Positions 8,086 to 17,708 are shown, counted from the first letter of the stretch. The stretch is DNA of 42,033 nt from DATGEP01 sp035310125 (GCA_035310125.1 DATGEP010000089.1:1-42033); one strand, 5' to 3'. Made by a program: numbers and translations. The notes: generated by a model from the letters alone, not told the origin.

Positions 8086-8715
8086 CTACCGATCCTCTTC
8101 ACTGCTGACTTCCGCCGGCCCCGCATAGCCCGAATAGTCGAGCATGAGGTTGGTCTCATCCGGCAGATCGCCCTGACCTACCGCAGTTGCGGAGGCTTCC
8201 AGCCCATCGAAGAAACCCTGGCGCGCGGGGATCGGCGTCGTCGTCTCGGCGGGCGGCTCCGGCGTCCAGTCTTTGATGGAGCCACGTGTGGAGCTCCCCA
8301 GCGGCTCCAGTAGCTGCTCCTTGTGATAGATCATATCTTCTGGACGCATAGAGGCAAGATCATAAATCCGCTCCAGCGTGATGGCGCCGGTGGGGCAGGC
8401 TTGCTCGCAATAGCCACAGAAGATACAACGCAGCATGTTGATGTCAAAGACGCGGGCATACCGCTCGCCCGGCGAGACTCGATGCTCGTCGGTATTCTCA
8501 TCGGCTTCGATGTAGATGACGTCGGCGGGGCAGGCAGCCGCGCACAGGAAGCAGCCGACACAGCGCTCCAGCCCGTTCTCATAGCGGTGCAGCACGTGCC
8601 GGCCACGGAAACGTGGCGGGAGGTCGCGTCGCTCCTCTGGGAACGAGACAGTTGTCGGCTTCTTACCGAACTCCTTGAGCGTCGTGCTCAGGCCTTTGAG
8701 GATTTCCATCGCCAT
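8086..8715 (-). CDS. nuoI: NADH-quinone oxidoreductase subunit I (two 4Fe-4S clusters)
   Basis: This is the electron-relay subunit that carries clusters N6a and N6b between NuoG and NuoB. Two ferredoxin motifs are complete: Cys52, 55, 58 and 62 in RCVGCFLCAAACP, and Cys97, 100, 103 and 107 in RCIFCGYCEQACP. The N-terminal helix and RFRGRHVLHRY are typical. The C-terminal 50 residues form a polar tail that is longer than in many homologues. AAGG lies about 9 bases before the start, and a second ATG two codons on is possible. The gap after nuoH is 76 bases. Confidence 0.96.
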   Translation of the reverse strand: MAMEILKGLSTTLKEFGKKPTTVSFPEERRDLPPRFRGRHVLHRYENGLERCVGCFLCAAACPADVIYIEADENTDEHRVSPGERYARVFDINMLRCIFCGYCEQACPTGAITLERIYDLASMRPEDMIYHKEQLLEPLGSSTRGSIKDWTPEPPAETTTPIPARQGFFDGLEASATAVGQGDLPDETNLMLDYSGYAGPAEVSSEEDR

Positions 8716-8791
8716 ACGCGCGAACCTTTTCTATGAGAGCGTGGCAGCCCGGAAAGGCCAGCCCACGCGAAACGGACTCCAAAGCCTGCCG

Positions 8792-10075
8792 CTATCGCTT
8801 TCCAACATCTACGGGCGGCGCAGCACCATTGACGCTCGCGGTGATGTTGCCGTTTTTGCCGGAATCCGGCAGTGTATCAAAATGGACGAGCCGAACCGAG
8901 GTGGGCAGCTCCAGTCCAGAAACACCCATTTCTATGACGGCCTTGACTGCGCTGCCACCTGCCGCATATTCGCCCTGCTGGACACGGCCATAGAAGATGC
9001 TCGCCCCGATGACGAGCACCGCTACACCGAAGAGTCCGCTCGCCCACCATGGCCAGTCAAGGGCAATCACCAACGCCGTGAACAGCAGGTTCAGCACTGA
9101 GAGCGGCAGCAATACCTGCCAGCCAAAGCGCATCAGCTGATCGTAGCGAATGCGCGGAAGGGTGGCGCGTATCCACATGAAGACGAACAGGAAGAAGCCG
9201 ACTTTAATCATATACCAGACGAATGGTATACCCAGAATGCCTCCGAGCGCGCCCATCGTCCAGCCACCGAAGAAGAGCGTCGCCGCGATAGAGCTGACGA
9301 CGATCATATTGATGTACTCCGACATCTGGTAGAGGCTCCAGCGCAGGCCGCTGAACTCCGTCAGGTAGCCGGCGACGAGCTCTTGCTCCGCTTCCGGCAG
9401 ATCGAACGGTGCGCGGTTGACTTCGGCGGTGGCCGCGATCCCATAGAGGATGAAAGCAAGCGGCTGTGCCAGGACGAACCAGATGCCCTGCTGCACCTGC
9501 GCATGCACGATGCCCACCATGCTGAGGGTGCCAGCGAACATCAGCACGCCAGCCAGCGAGAGGCCGATGCTGACCTCGTAGGAGACCATCTGCGCGGCGG
9601 AACGGAGCGCGCCGAGCAGCGAATAGTGATTTCCGGAAGACCATCCACCCAACACGATGCCGTAGACAGCCAGCGATGAGATCGCGAGATAGTAGAGCGC
9701 ACCGACGTTGACGTCCGCGATGAAGGGCGCCCAATAGCGCGCGATGGGGGAGTTGCCCCAGGTGGATGTATCGCCCAGCGGCACAATCGCGAAGACGGAG
9801 ATCGCCACAAAGACGCTCAGACTTGGCGCCAACAGGAAGATGAGCCGCCGCGCCTTGGTCGGTATGATCTGCTCTTTGAATGCCATCTTCAGGCCATCAG
9901 CCACCGGCTGAAGAAGTCCGAACGGACCAGCGCGGTTGGGGCCGACACGGCGCTGGAAGCGCGCCAGCACGCGGCGCTCGATCAGTGTCAAGTAGGCGAA
10001 GATTGTGAGCAGCGCGACTATGGCGATCACGCACTTGACAATTGCCGCGACGACGAACCATACGATGTCAGACAT
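8792..10075 (-). CDS. nuoH: NADH-quinone oxidoreductase subunit H
   Basis: This membrane subunit links the hydrophilic arm to the membrane arm and forms much of the quinone chamber. The start is placed at 10075 (427 residues), with GGGGAG 8 bases upstream and a 4-base gap after nuoG; the longer frame to 10105 would overlap nuoG. Conserved segments are GPNRAGPFGLLQPVADGL, the acidic quinone-site loop FDLPEAEQELVAGYLTEF and LPRIRYDQLMRFGW. Beyond about residue 355 there is a hydrophilic C-terminal extension of about 70 residues that is not part of the core fold. Confidence 0.95.
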   Translation of the reverse strand: MSDIVWFVVAAIVKCVIAIVALLTIFAYLTLIERRVLARFQRRVGPNRAGPFGLLQPVADGLKMAFKEQIIPTKARRLIFLLAPSLSVFVAISVFAIVPLGDTSTWGNSPIARYWAPFIADVNVGALYYLAISSLAVYGIVLGGWSSGNHYSLLGALRSAAQMVSYEVSIGLSLAGVLMFAGTLSMVGIVHAQVQQGIWFVLAQPLAFILYGIAATAEVNRAPFDLPEAEQELVAGYLTEFSGLRWSLYQMSEYINMIVVSSIAATLFFGGWTMGALGGILGIPFVWYMIKVGFFLFVFMWIRATLPRIRYDQLMRFGWQVLLPLSVLNLLFTALVIALDWPWWASGLFGVAVLVIGASIFYGRVQQGEYAAGGSAVKAVIEMGVSGLELPTSVRLVHFDTLPDSGKNGNITASVNGAAPPVDVGKR

Positions 10076-10079
10076 CGGC

Positions 10080-12419
10080 TTACTCCCCGCGCCCGCTGGT
10101 CGCATGCGCCAGCTCTTCGCCTGCCGCCGGAACAGATGTCACCCCGGATTCGAGCATCTGCCAGGTCAGATAGGGACTTCCCACCAATGCTGGCTTTCCG
10201 CCTGGTCCAGTGGACGCTGATTTGAAGGGCCAGCAGGCGCCCGTGTCACCCAGTGAGCGGCGAGAGACGCCGGAGTAGAGCGGCACTGACCGCCCAATCT
10301 CCGAGAGGATCTGCGCGGGCGAGAGGTATGTCCAGCTGAGACCGAGGGCGCGGGCGACGCCCATCAGAATCTCCCAATCGGCCTTTGCGTATGGCAGCGG
10401 CATCATAGCGCGCCGGACTACCTGCACGCGCCGCTCGGTATTCGTAAATGTGCCGTCCTTCTCGGTGTAGGCCACCGCCGGCAGCACGACATGCGCCCGC
10501 TGCGCGGTCTCCGTCAGGAAAAGATCCTGCGCTACCAGGAACTCCAACGATTCCAGTGTGGTGAGCTGTTCAGACGTGGCGCGCTTCGCGGGATCGGCGC
10601 CCATGACGTAGAGGGCCTTTACTCCGCCGGCAAGCATCTCGTCGTAGCTTTTACCAGGTGCGTCGGGTACGCTCGTGCCCCAGACGCCGGAGAGCGCCGC
10701 GCGGGCGGCGGCATCCGTTACCGGGCGATAGCCGGGTAGCGCGTCGGGCAGAACGCCCATATCGCGAGCGCCGAGCGCGTTGTTGTCCGCGAGCAGCGGA
10801 CCAGCGCCCGCACCGGGCTTGCCATAATTATCAGTGAGGAGCGCCAGATCCAGGATGTCGCCCGCCAGTGTCGCACCACCAGGCTCACGAGTCGCCATCT
10901 CGTCGTAGAGGATCATCGCGGCGGGTGCGCTCGCAATCTCACGGGCCAGCTCGCGCAAGGAAGTCGCGTCCACTCCAGCTACGCCAGCGACGTACTCCGG
11001 CGTCGTCCGCGCGACGCTCGCGCCGCGCGTCGCAACGCTATCGGCGCGCTGCTCGGCAAAAACACCACGCGTGAGTCGCTCATTCGTTACGACGTTCAGC
11101 AGCGCGCGGGCAATCTCGCCTGTCTGGCCAGCCTGATAGCGCAGTGTCCCGGCGGCAAGGCGGTCGAGCCGGTTCGGCTCCGGCGTCACTACATAGACAC
11201 GCGCGCCAGCGCGGATCGCCTTACGGATACGTAGATCAATGATCGGCTGGCGGTGGTAAGGATCGGCGCCCAGCAGCACGATGTGCGATGCCTTTTCGAT
11301 CTCCGCAATCGAACTGGTCCATACCCATGGGAGGGCGTTGCGCTCTGTCGCCGGAAAGCGACCAGTGTAAGAGTCAATATTGTTGGTGCCCAAACCCGCC
11401 CGCATGAGCTTTTGGAAGAGGTAGGCTTCTTCATTGGTGGTATGCGTCGAGCCGATGCCGCCGACCGCCTGTGCGCCGTCGCGCCGCGCAATCTCGCGCA
11501 GGCGGCTCGCCACGAGTGTGAGGGCTTCATCCCATGTGGCAGGTTGAAGCTGTCCGTTCTTGCGGATCAGCGGATGGTGCAGGCGCTCAGGGCTGTTGAT
11601 CGCGGCGAGATCCCAGCGACCCCGGTCGCAGAGCCAGCCGTCATCCACGCCGTCATTGGTACGTGAATATTGCCGCTGCACCTTATCCACGCGCACATCC
11701 ACGAGCACGTTGCAGCCTACGGAGCACATGCCGCAGACGCTCGCGGTCCTTTTCAGCTCCCATGGGCGTGTCACGAAGCGAAAACTCTTTGCCGTGAGGG
11801 CACCGACAGGACACATCTCCACGACGTTGCCGGAGAAGATCGAATCGAACGGTGCGGCGGGATCCACACCCACCTGCGTCCGGAAGCCGCGCTCTTCCAT
11901 CACCAGCCCGTCTTCCATCGCCACGGTCTGGCAGAAACGGACGCAGCGCTGGCACGAGATGCAGCGCTCGCGATCCAGCAGGATCCCATCGCTTACAGGT
12001 ATCGGTTTGCGGAAGTGGCGCTTTTCAAGGTCAAAACGACTCTTACCGGGGCCGTGGCGCAGCGTGAAGTCCTGCAAATCGCATTCGCCGCCCTTGTCAC
12101 AGATCGGGCAATCCAGCGGGTGATTGATGAGCAGAAATTCCAGCGTTCCTTCGCGGGCTTTCTTCACCTTGGGGGTATCCGTGCGTACCACCATGCCTTC
12201 AGACACGACTGTCGTGCAGGCGGTGGCGAGCTTTGGCATCTTCTCCACCTCGACGAAGCACATGCGGCATGCGCCAAGCGGCTCCATTTTGGGGTGGTAG
12301 CAATAAATGGGGACCTCGATATCGAGCTTCTGGGCGGCCGCCCAGACGAGCGTACCCTTTGGCACGCTCACCGGGCGCCCGTCTATTGTCAGATTGACCA
12401 GTTCTTCTTGCTCAGCCAT
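10080..12419 (-). CDS. nuoG: NADH-quinone oxidoreductase subunit G
   Basis: This 779-residue peripheral-arm subunit carries several Fe-S clusters of the NADH-to-quinone electron path. It shows an N-terminal 2Fe-2S ferredoxin domain (Cys40, 51, 54, 68), the His-Cys motif (His100, Cys104, 107, 113), a 4Fe-4S motif (Cys153, 156, 159 with Cys203) and the extra N7 cluster ligands (Cys229, 232, 236, 264). N7 is found in only some lineages. The remainder is a molybdopterin-oxidoreductase-like domain, catalytically inactive in this family. It precedes nuoH by 4 bases and follows nuoF after 37. Confidence 0.96.
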   Translation of the reverse strand: MAEQEELVNLTIDGRPVSVPKGTLVWAAAQKLDIEVPIYCYHPKMEPLGACRMCFVEVEKMPKLATACTTVVSEGMVVRTDTPKVKKAREGTLEFLLINHPLDCPICDKGGECDLQDFTLRHGPGKSRFDLEKRHFRKPIPVSDGILLDRERCISCQRCVRFCQTVAMEDGLVMEERGFRTQVGVDPAAPFDSIFSGNVVEMCPVGALTAKSFRFVTRPWELKRTASVCGMCSVGCNVLVDVRVDKVQRQYSRTNDGVDDGWLCDRGRWDLAAINSPERLHHPLIRKNGQLQPATWDEALTLVASRLREIARRDGAQAVGGIGSTHTTNEEAYLFQKLMRAGLGTNNIDSYTGRFPATERNALPWVWTSSIAEIEKASHIVLLGADPYHRQPIIDLRIRKAIRAGARVYVVTPEPNRLDRLAAGTLRYQAGQTGEIARALLNVVTNERLTRGVFAEQRADSVATRGASVARTTPEYVAGVAGVDATSLRELAREIASAPAAMILYDEMATREPGGATLAGDILDLALLTDNYGKPGAGAGPLLADNNALGARDMGVLPDALPGYRPVTDAAARAALSGVWGTSVPDAPGKSYDEMLAGGVKALYVMGADPAKRATSEQLTTLESLEFLVAQDLFLTETAQRAHVVLPAVAYTEKDGTFTNTERRVQVVRRAMMPLPYAKADWEILMGVARALGLSWTYLSPAQILSEIGRSVPLYSGVSRRSLGDTGACWPFKSASTGPGGKPALVGSPYLTWQMLESGVTSVPAAGEELAHATSGRGE

Positions 12420-12456
12420 ATCGTATGTCTTCCAATCGGTCAGTGAACGAGCTTCC

Positions 12457-13797
12457 TCACCGTGCGCCGACTGCCTCGTGTACCTGGACGGCGCCGGGGC
12501 CGACGAGGCAGGCGTGCGCGGTGATGTGGTGCATGTATTCGTCGTAGAAGAGCTTGATGCTACTGGAGATGCTCATGGTGGCGGCATCGCCCAGCGGACA
12601 GAAGCACTTACCGAGCATGTTGTCGCAGATGTCGTCCAGGAGCGCAATATCGCTCTCTTTGCCATGACCTGCTTCGAGCCGCTCCAATAGTTGGACGAGC
12701 CAGAAGGTTCCCTCGCGACATGGCGTGCATTTGCCGCACGACTCATCACGGTAGAACTCCGACATGCGCAATACCGCGCCGACGACACAGGTATCTTCGT
12801 CGAGGACGACGATGCCGCCGGAGCCGAGCATCGAGCCAGCTTCCGCAACGGATTCGTAATCCATCGGAATGTCGAGCTTGTCGGGCGCCAGTAATGGAGT
12901 GGATGAACCGCCGGGGATGATCGCTTTGAGCGGTTTGTTCCCGCGCATGCCGCCCGCGAAGTCTTCGATGAGCGTGCGCAGCGGTGTCCCCAGCGGTAGC
13001 TCATAATTGCCGGGACGGTTCACATGCCCACTAATGCAGTAGAGGCGAGTGCCTTTGCTCTTCTCCGTGCCGTAGGCGGCGTAGGTACCGGCGCCATATT
13101 CGACGACGGCTGGCACAGTGGCGATAGTCTCGCAATTGTTAATGACCGTCGGGCCGCCATAGAGGCCGACCAGGGCAGGGAATGGCGGCTTCAGACGTGG
13201 ATAGCCGCGCTTGCCCTCCAACGACTCCATCAACGCACTCTCTTCGCCGCAGATGTATGCGCCGGCGCCAGTGGAGACGGTGATTTCCAGATCGTAGCCA
13301 CTGCCCAGAATGTTCTTGCCGGCAAAGCCAGCCTCATACGCCTCCCGCACGGCCCGCTCCATCTGAGCGACGGCATAGGCCAGCTCGCCACGCACGTAGA
13401 GAAAGGCATGATGCACCTTCGTCGCGAAGGAGGTGATGATGGTGCCTTCGACGACGCGGTGCGGCAGAAGCTCCATGAGCATACGATCTTTGAAGGTACC
13501 CGGCTCACTCTCGTCGCAGTTGACGCAGAGGTAGCGCGGCTTCTTGCTCTCTTTGGGCAAAAAGCTCCACTTCACGCCCGTCCCGAAGCCCGCGCCGCCG
13601 CGCCCGCGCAATCCCGACTTTTTGACCTCATCTACCAGCTCATCCGGCTGAAACTGTGTGAGCGCCTTCTCCAGCGCCATGTAGCCGCCGTGCTGGCGGT
13701 AGACCTCGATGCGATCTATACCAGGAATATCTATATCGCGGGTGACGAACAGGGGATAGCGCCCCAGCGTCTCCACATTGCCTAGCGTGTCAACCAT
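12457..13797 (-). CDS. nuoF: NADH-quinone oxidoreductase subunit F (NADH and FMN binding)
   Basis: This subunit oxidises NADH through FMN and passes electrons to a 4Fe-4S cluster (N3). Visible motifs are the FMN/NADH glycine-rich loop GLRGRGGAGFGTG (62-74), NCDESEPGTFKDR, the segment GAGAYICGEESAL (177-189) and the N3 ligands Cys354, Cys357 and Cys360 in ESCGKCTPCREGT with Cys400. The 446-residue length is standard. It sits 2 bases after nuoE, with which it forms the flavoprotein module. Confidence 0.97.
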   Translation of the reverse strand: MVDTLGNVETLGRYPLFVTRDIDIPGIDRIEVYRQHGGYMALEKALTQFQPDELVDEVKKSGLRGRGGAGFGTGVKWSFLPKESKKPRYLCVNCDESEPGTFKDRMLMELLPHRVVEGTIITSFATKVHHAFLYVRGELAYAVAQMERAVREAYEAGFAGKNILGSGYDLEITVSTGAGAYICGEESALMESLEGKRGYPRLKPPFPALVGLYGGPTVINNCETIATVPAVVEYGAGTYAAYGTEKSKGTRLYCISGHVNRPGNYELPLGTPLRTLIEDFAGGMRGNKPLKAIIPGGSSTPLLAPDKLDIPMDYESVAEAGSMLGSGGIVVLDEDTCVVGAVLRMSEFYRDESCGKCTPCREGTFWLVQLLERLEAGHGKESDIALLDDICDNMLGKCFCPLGDAATMSISSSIKLFYDEYMHHITAHACLVGPGAVQVHEAVGAR

Positions 13798-13799
13798 AA

Positions 13800-14372
13800 T
13801 TACTCGGCCTTCTTCCGATCAGTCCCAGTAGCAGTGGCCGCCTCGCGGACGGCGGCGGTGTGCTCCGCGGCCTCCCATTCGCCGGGGTGGCCCTCGACGC
13901 TCTCGCCGCGCTTCAGCCGCTCGATCAGCGCGTCCGCATGCTCCATAGTGACGTTCTCGACGAACTCGCTATTCACCTGAAGCACGGGCGCCATGCCGCA
14001 AGCGGCCAGGCACTCGATGGGCAGGAGCGTGAACTGGCCGTCTGGTGTCGTCTCGCCGCGCTTGATGCCAAGCCGTTGCTCCAGATGCGCCATCAAGTCG
14101 TCGCAGCCGCGTAAGTAGCAGGAGATGCTAGTGCAGACTTTGATGACGTGTTTGCCCACTGGCTTCGTGAAGTACATCGCATAGAACGTTACGATGGACT
14201 CGACCTCATCCACTTTGCAGCCGATGACCTCGGCGACAGCCTGGATACCTTCAGGCGTCACATAGCCCTCGGCCTCCTGGGCGAGATGCAGACAGGGCAG
14301 CATCCCAGAGCGGCGTTCGGGGAAGCGAGCGCAGGCAGCGCGCATTCGATCTTTGACTTCGTCGGTAATCAT
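13800..14372 (-). CDS. nuoE: NADH-quinone oxidoreductase subunit E (2Fe-2S)
   Basis: This thioredoxin-like 2Fe-2S subunit (cluster N1a) partners NuoF. The four ligands are Cys80 and Cys85 in KVCTSISCYLRG and Cys121 and Cys125 in IECLAACGMAP. The N-terminal helical bundle (PERRSGMLPCLHLAQE) is typical. The last 40 residues are a charged Ala/Glu-rich tail. Spacing of 2 bases to both nuoD and nuoF suggests translational coupling. Confidence 0.96.
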   Translation of the reverse strand: MITDEVKDRMRAACARFPERRSGMLPCLHLAQEAEGYVTPEGIQAVAEVIGCKVDEVESIVTFYAMYFTKPVGKHVIKVCTSISCYLRGCDDLMAHLEQRLGIKRGETTPDGQFTLLPIECLAACGMAPVLQVNSEFVENVTMEHADALIERLKRGESVEGHPGEWEAAEHTAAVREAATATGTDRKKAE

Positions 14373-14374
14373 CG

Positions 14375-15604
14375 CTAGCGGTCCACCTCTCCCAGCACGA
14401 TATCAATGCTGCCGATGGCCGCGACGACATCCGAGATCAGTGAGCCTTCGATCATCTTTGGCAGCGCTTGCAGGTTGGCGAAAGACGGCGCCCGCACATG
14501 CACGCGATAGGGTTTGGCCGAGCCATCGCTGACCACATAGAAGCTCAGCTCACCCTTAGGCGATTCCGTACGAATGTAGGCGTCTCCCTTGGGGACGCGA
14601 TAGCCCTCGGTGTAGAGCTTGAAGTGGTGAATGAGCGCCTCCATGTTAGAGGAGACTTCATATTTGTGTGGCGCCACTATTTTTGGATCGTCCACCTGCC
14701 AGCGACCGTCAGGCAGGTTATCGAGAGCCTGTTGAATGATGCGCAGACTTTGGTCCATCTCAAGCATACGGCAGAGATAGCGGTCGTAGACATCGCCATT
14801 GGAGCCAACAGGAATCTCGAACTCGAAGCGGTCGTAGCCACTGTATGGAAACATCTTGCGCACGTCATACGCGACGCCACTGCCTCGCAGCGTCGGGCCG
14901 GAGCAGCCGAGCGTGATGGCGTCTTCCGCCGAAAGCTTGCAGATGCCGCGAGTGCGGTCCACCCACAGGCGGTTACGGGTCAGCAGATCGTGATACTCTT
15001 TGAGTCGTTTGGGGAATAGGCCCAGGAAATCGCGCACGCGCTCCTCGAAGCCCACTGGTAGATCGGCCTGCAAACCGCCGGGCATGATATAGCTTGTCAT
15101 CATGCGCACGCCGGAACACAGCTCAAAGATGTCGAGGATGATCTCGCGCTCACGGAAGCAGTACAGGAAAACGCTCTGCGCGCCCAGATCGAGGGCGCTG
15201 GAGCCGAGCCAGACGAGGTGGCTGGCGATGCGCTGCAATTCAGCCAGGATGACGCGGGCATACACCGCGCGTTCCGGCACTTCGAGATCCAGCAGCTTCT
15301 CCACAGCCAGCGCATAGGCGAGATTATTGCAGAGTGGCGCGAGGTAGTCCATGCGATCCGTGATTACCAGCGCCTTGAAGTAGCTCTTGCTCTCCATCGT
15401 CTTTTCCATGCCCGTGTGTAGGTAGCCGATATCCGGCAGGGCCTTGACAATGGTTTCGCCGTCGAGTGTCAAGACAAGACGGAGCACGCCGTGGGTGGAG
15501 GGATGCTGCGGTCCCATGTTAATAGTCATGGTGTCGCGGCGCACGCCCTCGCCTAGTGGCACACTCTCCTCTATCTGCGGCGCACGCTGCTCGTCGAGTT
15601 GCAT
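14375..15604 (-). CDS. nuoD: NADH-quinone oxidoreductase subunit D
   Basis: This 409-residue subunit is related to the large subunit of NiFe hydrogenases and forms the quinone-binding pocket with NuoB. It has INMGPQHPSTHGVLRL near the N-terminus, YLHTGMEKTMESK, RGICKLSAEDAITLGCSGP and the ending SIDIVLGEVDR. The hydrogenase nickel ligands are absent, as expected in complex I. Separate nuoC and nuoD genes distinguish this operon from those with a nuoCD fusion. Confidence 0.97.
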   Translation of the reverse strand: MQLDEQRAPQIEESVPLGEGVRRDTMTINMGPQHPSTHGVLRLVLTLDGETIVKALPDIGYLHTGMEKTMESKSYFKALVITDRMDYLAPLCNNLAYALAVEKLLDLEVPERAVYARVILAELQRIASHLVWLGSSALDLGAQSVFLYCFREREIILDIFELCSGVRMMTSYIMPGGLQADLPVGFEERVRDFLGLFPKRLKEYHDLLTRNRLWVDRTRGICKLSAEDAITLGCSGPTLRGSGVAYDVRKMFPYSGYDRFEFEIPVGSNGDVYDRYLCRMLEMDQSLRIIQQALDNLPDGRWQVDDPKIVAPHKYEVSSNMEALIHHFKLYTEGYRVPKGDAYIRTESPKGELSFYVVSDGSAKPYRVHVRAPSFANLQALPKMIEGSLISDVVAAIGSIDIVLGEVDR

Positions 15605-15661
15605 AAGTTCGCCTCTATTTCCCAGCCGCCAGCGCGACCATGAGCATAACCATGTGCCGTC

Positions 15662-16324
15662 CTAGCTATTCCGCTCGTCGGGCACTCGCGGTTTCGTGCG
15701 CTCCTCCATCCCCTCTTCGGAGCGCAACGTCTGCTGACCGGTACCGGGAGGCAATGGCCTGTTGAATGGCACCTGGCCACCCCAGTATGGCTCCGGCAGC
15801 GAGATGCCAGTCAGTGGATAATCTTTGCGCAGTGGGTGACCCACCCAGTCTGATGGCATCAGAATGCGCGTCAAATTCGGGTGACCGGAGAAGCGAATGC
15901 CGAAGAGGTCGAAGATCTCGCGCTCGAAGAAGTTAGCGGCCGGCCACACATTCGTGACTGTTGGCATCTCCGGCTGCGGTGTGTCTTCGTCGCCGACCTG
16001 CGCCTTGAGCGCCAGCCGCGCGCGCGTCTCCAATGAGTGAACGTGGTAGAGCACGTCGTAGCGTGGCTCGCGTTCGGGCCAGTCTACAGCGGTGATATCG
16101 GACAGGAAGTTGTAGCGCAGATCTGGTGCGTTGCGCAGTGTCAGGCAGATCTGAGCAATGCTTTCCGACCGCACCAGCACGGTCGTGTCGCCGCGATATT
16201 CGCTGACATCCAGCACGTCATTCGCCCAGCGCTCACGCAGCAGCGCGACACTGGCGGCAGCGAGCGGATCGGATGGCGTGAAAATGGGTTGTGCCGGGAC
16301 TTGCTGCTGTACTTCCTCGGCCAT
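15662..16324 (-). CDS. nuoC: NADH-quinone oxidoreductase subunit C
   Basis: This is the 30-kDa-type subunit of the complex I connecting module. The signature region FFEREIFDLFGIRFSGHP is followed by LTRILMPSDWVGHPLRKDYP. The 220-residue length includes a proline-rich N-terminus and a charged C-terminal tail, both variable in the family. It lies 29 bases after nuoB and 57 before nuoD in the same transcription unit. Confidence 0.96.
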   Translation of the reverse strand: MAEEVQQQVPAQPIFTPSDPLAAASVALLRERWANDVLDVSEYRGDTTVLVRSESIAQICLTLRNAPDLRYNFLSDITAVDWPEREPRYDVLYHVHSLETRARLALKAQVGDEDTPQPEMPTVTNVWPAANFFEREIFDLFGIRFSGHPNLTRILMPSDWVGHPLRKDYPLTGISLPEPYWGGQVPFNRPLPPGTGQQTLRSEEGMEERTKPRVPDERNS

Positions 16325-16353
16325 CGGGGGTAACCTCTACCTCTAGTCCTCGC

Positions 16354-16980
16354 TTAGTCCTCGCTCCCGAGATATGTCATTCCGCCAGATTTCATAGGGT
16401 CGGGGGGGCTGGGGATGTGCTGTTTGATCTTCTCCTGGAGCTGGTTGAGGCCATATAGCAGCATATCCGGCGTGGGGGGGCAGCCCGGCACGTAGATATC
16501 CACTGGCACGATCTTGTCAACGCCCTGCACGATGGCGTAATTGTTGAAGACGCCACCAGTGGAGGCGCAGGCGCCCATCGAAAGCACCCACTTCGGGTCG
16601 GGCATCTGGTCGTAGATGCGTCGTAGCACCGGCGCCATTTTGACGGAGAGCCGCCCCGCAACGATCATCAGGTCCGCCTGACGCGGGCTGGCGCGGAAGA
16701 CCTCGGCGCCAAATCGCGAGATGTCCCAGCGGGAGGCGCTCGCGGACATCATCTCAATGGCGCAGCATGCCAGCCCAAAAGTTGCCGGCCATAACGACGA
16801 GCTGCGTCCCCAATCCAGCATCTTGTTGACCTGAGTGAGAAGAATGTCGAAGCCCTCAGGCCGCTCCACTGTTACCTGTGCACGCGGCGTTTGCGTATTA
16901 GAGTAGTATTGCACGGGCGCCCATGGATTCGGGCGTTGCTCTGTCTGCGTCTCGGTCGAAGTCTCGTTCTCTATTCCCAT
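16354..16980 (-). CDS. nuoB: NADH-quinone oxidoreductase subunit B (cluster N2)
   Basis: This subunit holds cluster N2, the last Fe-S centre before quinone. Ligands are the tandem Cys72-Cys73 in FGLACCAIEMM, Cys138 in GACASTGGVFNN and Cys167 in VPGCPPTPDML. The start ATG overlaps the end of nuoA by 10 bases and has AAAGGTG upstream, which points to translational coupling. About 40 extra N-terminal residues are polar and variable. The length is 208 residues. Confidence 0.97.
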   Translation of the reverse strand: MGIENETSTETQTEQRPNPWAPVQYYSNTQTPRAQVTVERPEGFDILLTQVNKMLDWGRSSSLWPATFGLACCAIEMMSASASRWDISRFGAEVFRASPRQADLMIVAGRLSVKMAPVLRRIYDQMPDPKWVLSMGACASTGGVFNNYAIVQGVDKIVPVDIYVPGCPPTPDMLLYGLNQLQEKIKQHIPSPPDPMKSGGMTYLGSED

Positions 16981-17324
16981 GTAAAGGCACCTTTGCGCCA
17001 GACGTAGAAGAAAGGCACGAGCAGGATGACGGTGAACGTAATCAGCTCGACAAAGCCTGCCACCTTGAGCGTTCGCATCAGGATGGCGAGAGGAATAATC
17101 GAGGCAGCTTCCACGTCAAAAATGATGAAAAGCATGCCCGTCACCAGATATTTCACCGGGAAGCGCTGTGATGGCGCTTCGATCTCCTGAATGCCGCATT
17201 CGTACGGCGCCAGCTTCTCCGGCGACGGATTCTTTGGCCCAAAGACAAATGTGACCAGCGTCACCGCGACGGTAAAGAGGAACGCAAGCCCCATGAGAAT
17301 GAGGACTGGAGTGTATTCTGCCAT
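16971..17324 (-). CDS. nuoA: NADH-quinone oxidoreductase subunit A
   Basis: This three-helix membrane subunit starts the operon. The start is placed at the ATG at 17324 (117 residues), with GGGAGG about 10 bases upstream; the frame remains open to 17456, but that extension runs into the promoter and has no family resemblance. Family segments are FGPKNPSPEKLAPYECGI, with the conserved Cys of the quinone-site loop, RFPVKYLVTGMLFIIFDVE, and the ending VWRKGAFTWE. Confidence 0.96.
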   Translation of the reverse strand: MAEYTPVLILMGLAFLFTVAVTLVTFVFGPKNPSPEKLAPYECGIQEIEAPSQRFPVKYLVTGMLFIIFDVEAASIIPLAILMRTLKVAGFVELITFTVILLVPFFYVWRKGAFTWE

Positions 17325-17408
17325 ATCTGCAAGCCTCCCGCTGAAGTGCTGCGATGTGCTGGCACGACGGCGTGCCGCAGCGGGTCTCCCTGCAGCACGC
17401 CAAAGGAT

Positions 17409-17437
17409 AATGTAGCACCGAAGCGAAAGTCTGTCAA
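17409..17437 (-). promoter_or_regulatory. sigma70-type promoter of the nuo operon
   Basis: On the minus strand TTGACA (17432-17437) and TACATT (17409-17414) are separated by exactly 17 bases. The predicted transcript starts near 17402, giving a leader of about 78 bases before nuoA. No competing promoter of similar quality was seen inside the operon. Confidence 0.75.
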
Positions 17438-17617
17438 ACGGCGGAGTTACCGGCAACGCCGTATTTTATCGGGCATCCGGCGCATTTCTCGCCCGCGCGC
17501 GACTATGCCTTTCGGGTTGCGCGCCTGCCTGCCGTAAAGCGGCGTTTATACCAAACGTTTAGCGCACTTTATGCGAAAGAGACCAAGATGGCTGCCAGAG
17601 ATGGACTACCAGTGCAA

Positions 17618-17658
17618 GAACCTACCTGTGCGGACATTCAGTCCAGACGGGTAGGTTC
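17618..17658. repeat. Inverted repeat, possible bidirectional terminator-like hairpin
   Basis: GAACCTACC (17618-17626) pairs perfectly with GGTAGGTTC (17650-17658), and an inner GGAC/GTCC pair closes a 5-base loop. It lies about 50 bases past the stop of the minus-strand gene at 17709 and upstream of the nuo promoter. There is no U-tract on either strand, so it may act as a transcript end or a protein-binding dyad. Confidence 0.5.
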
Positions 17659-17708
17659 CGCAGAAGGCTTATGTTCTGGATCGAGGCGCGAATGGAGGGT
17701 CGCCGCCG

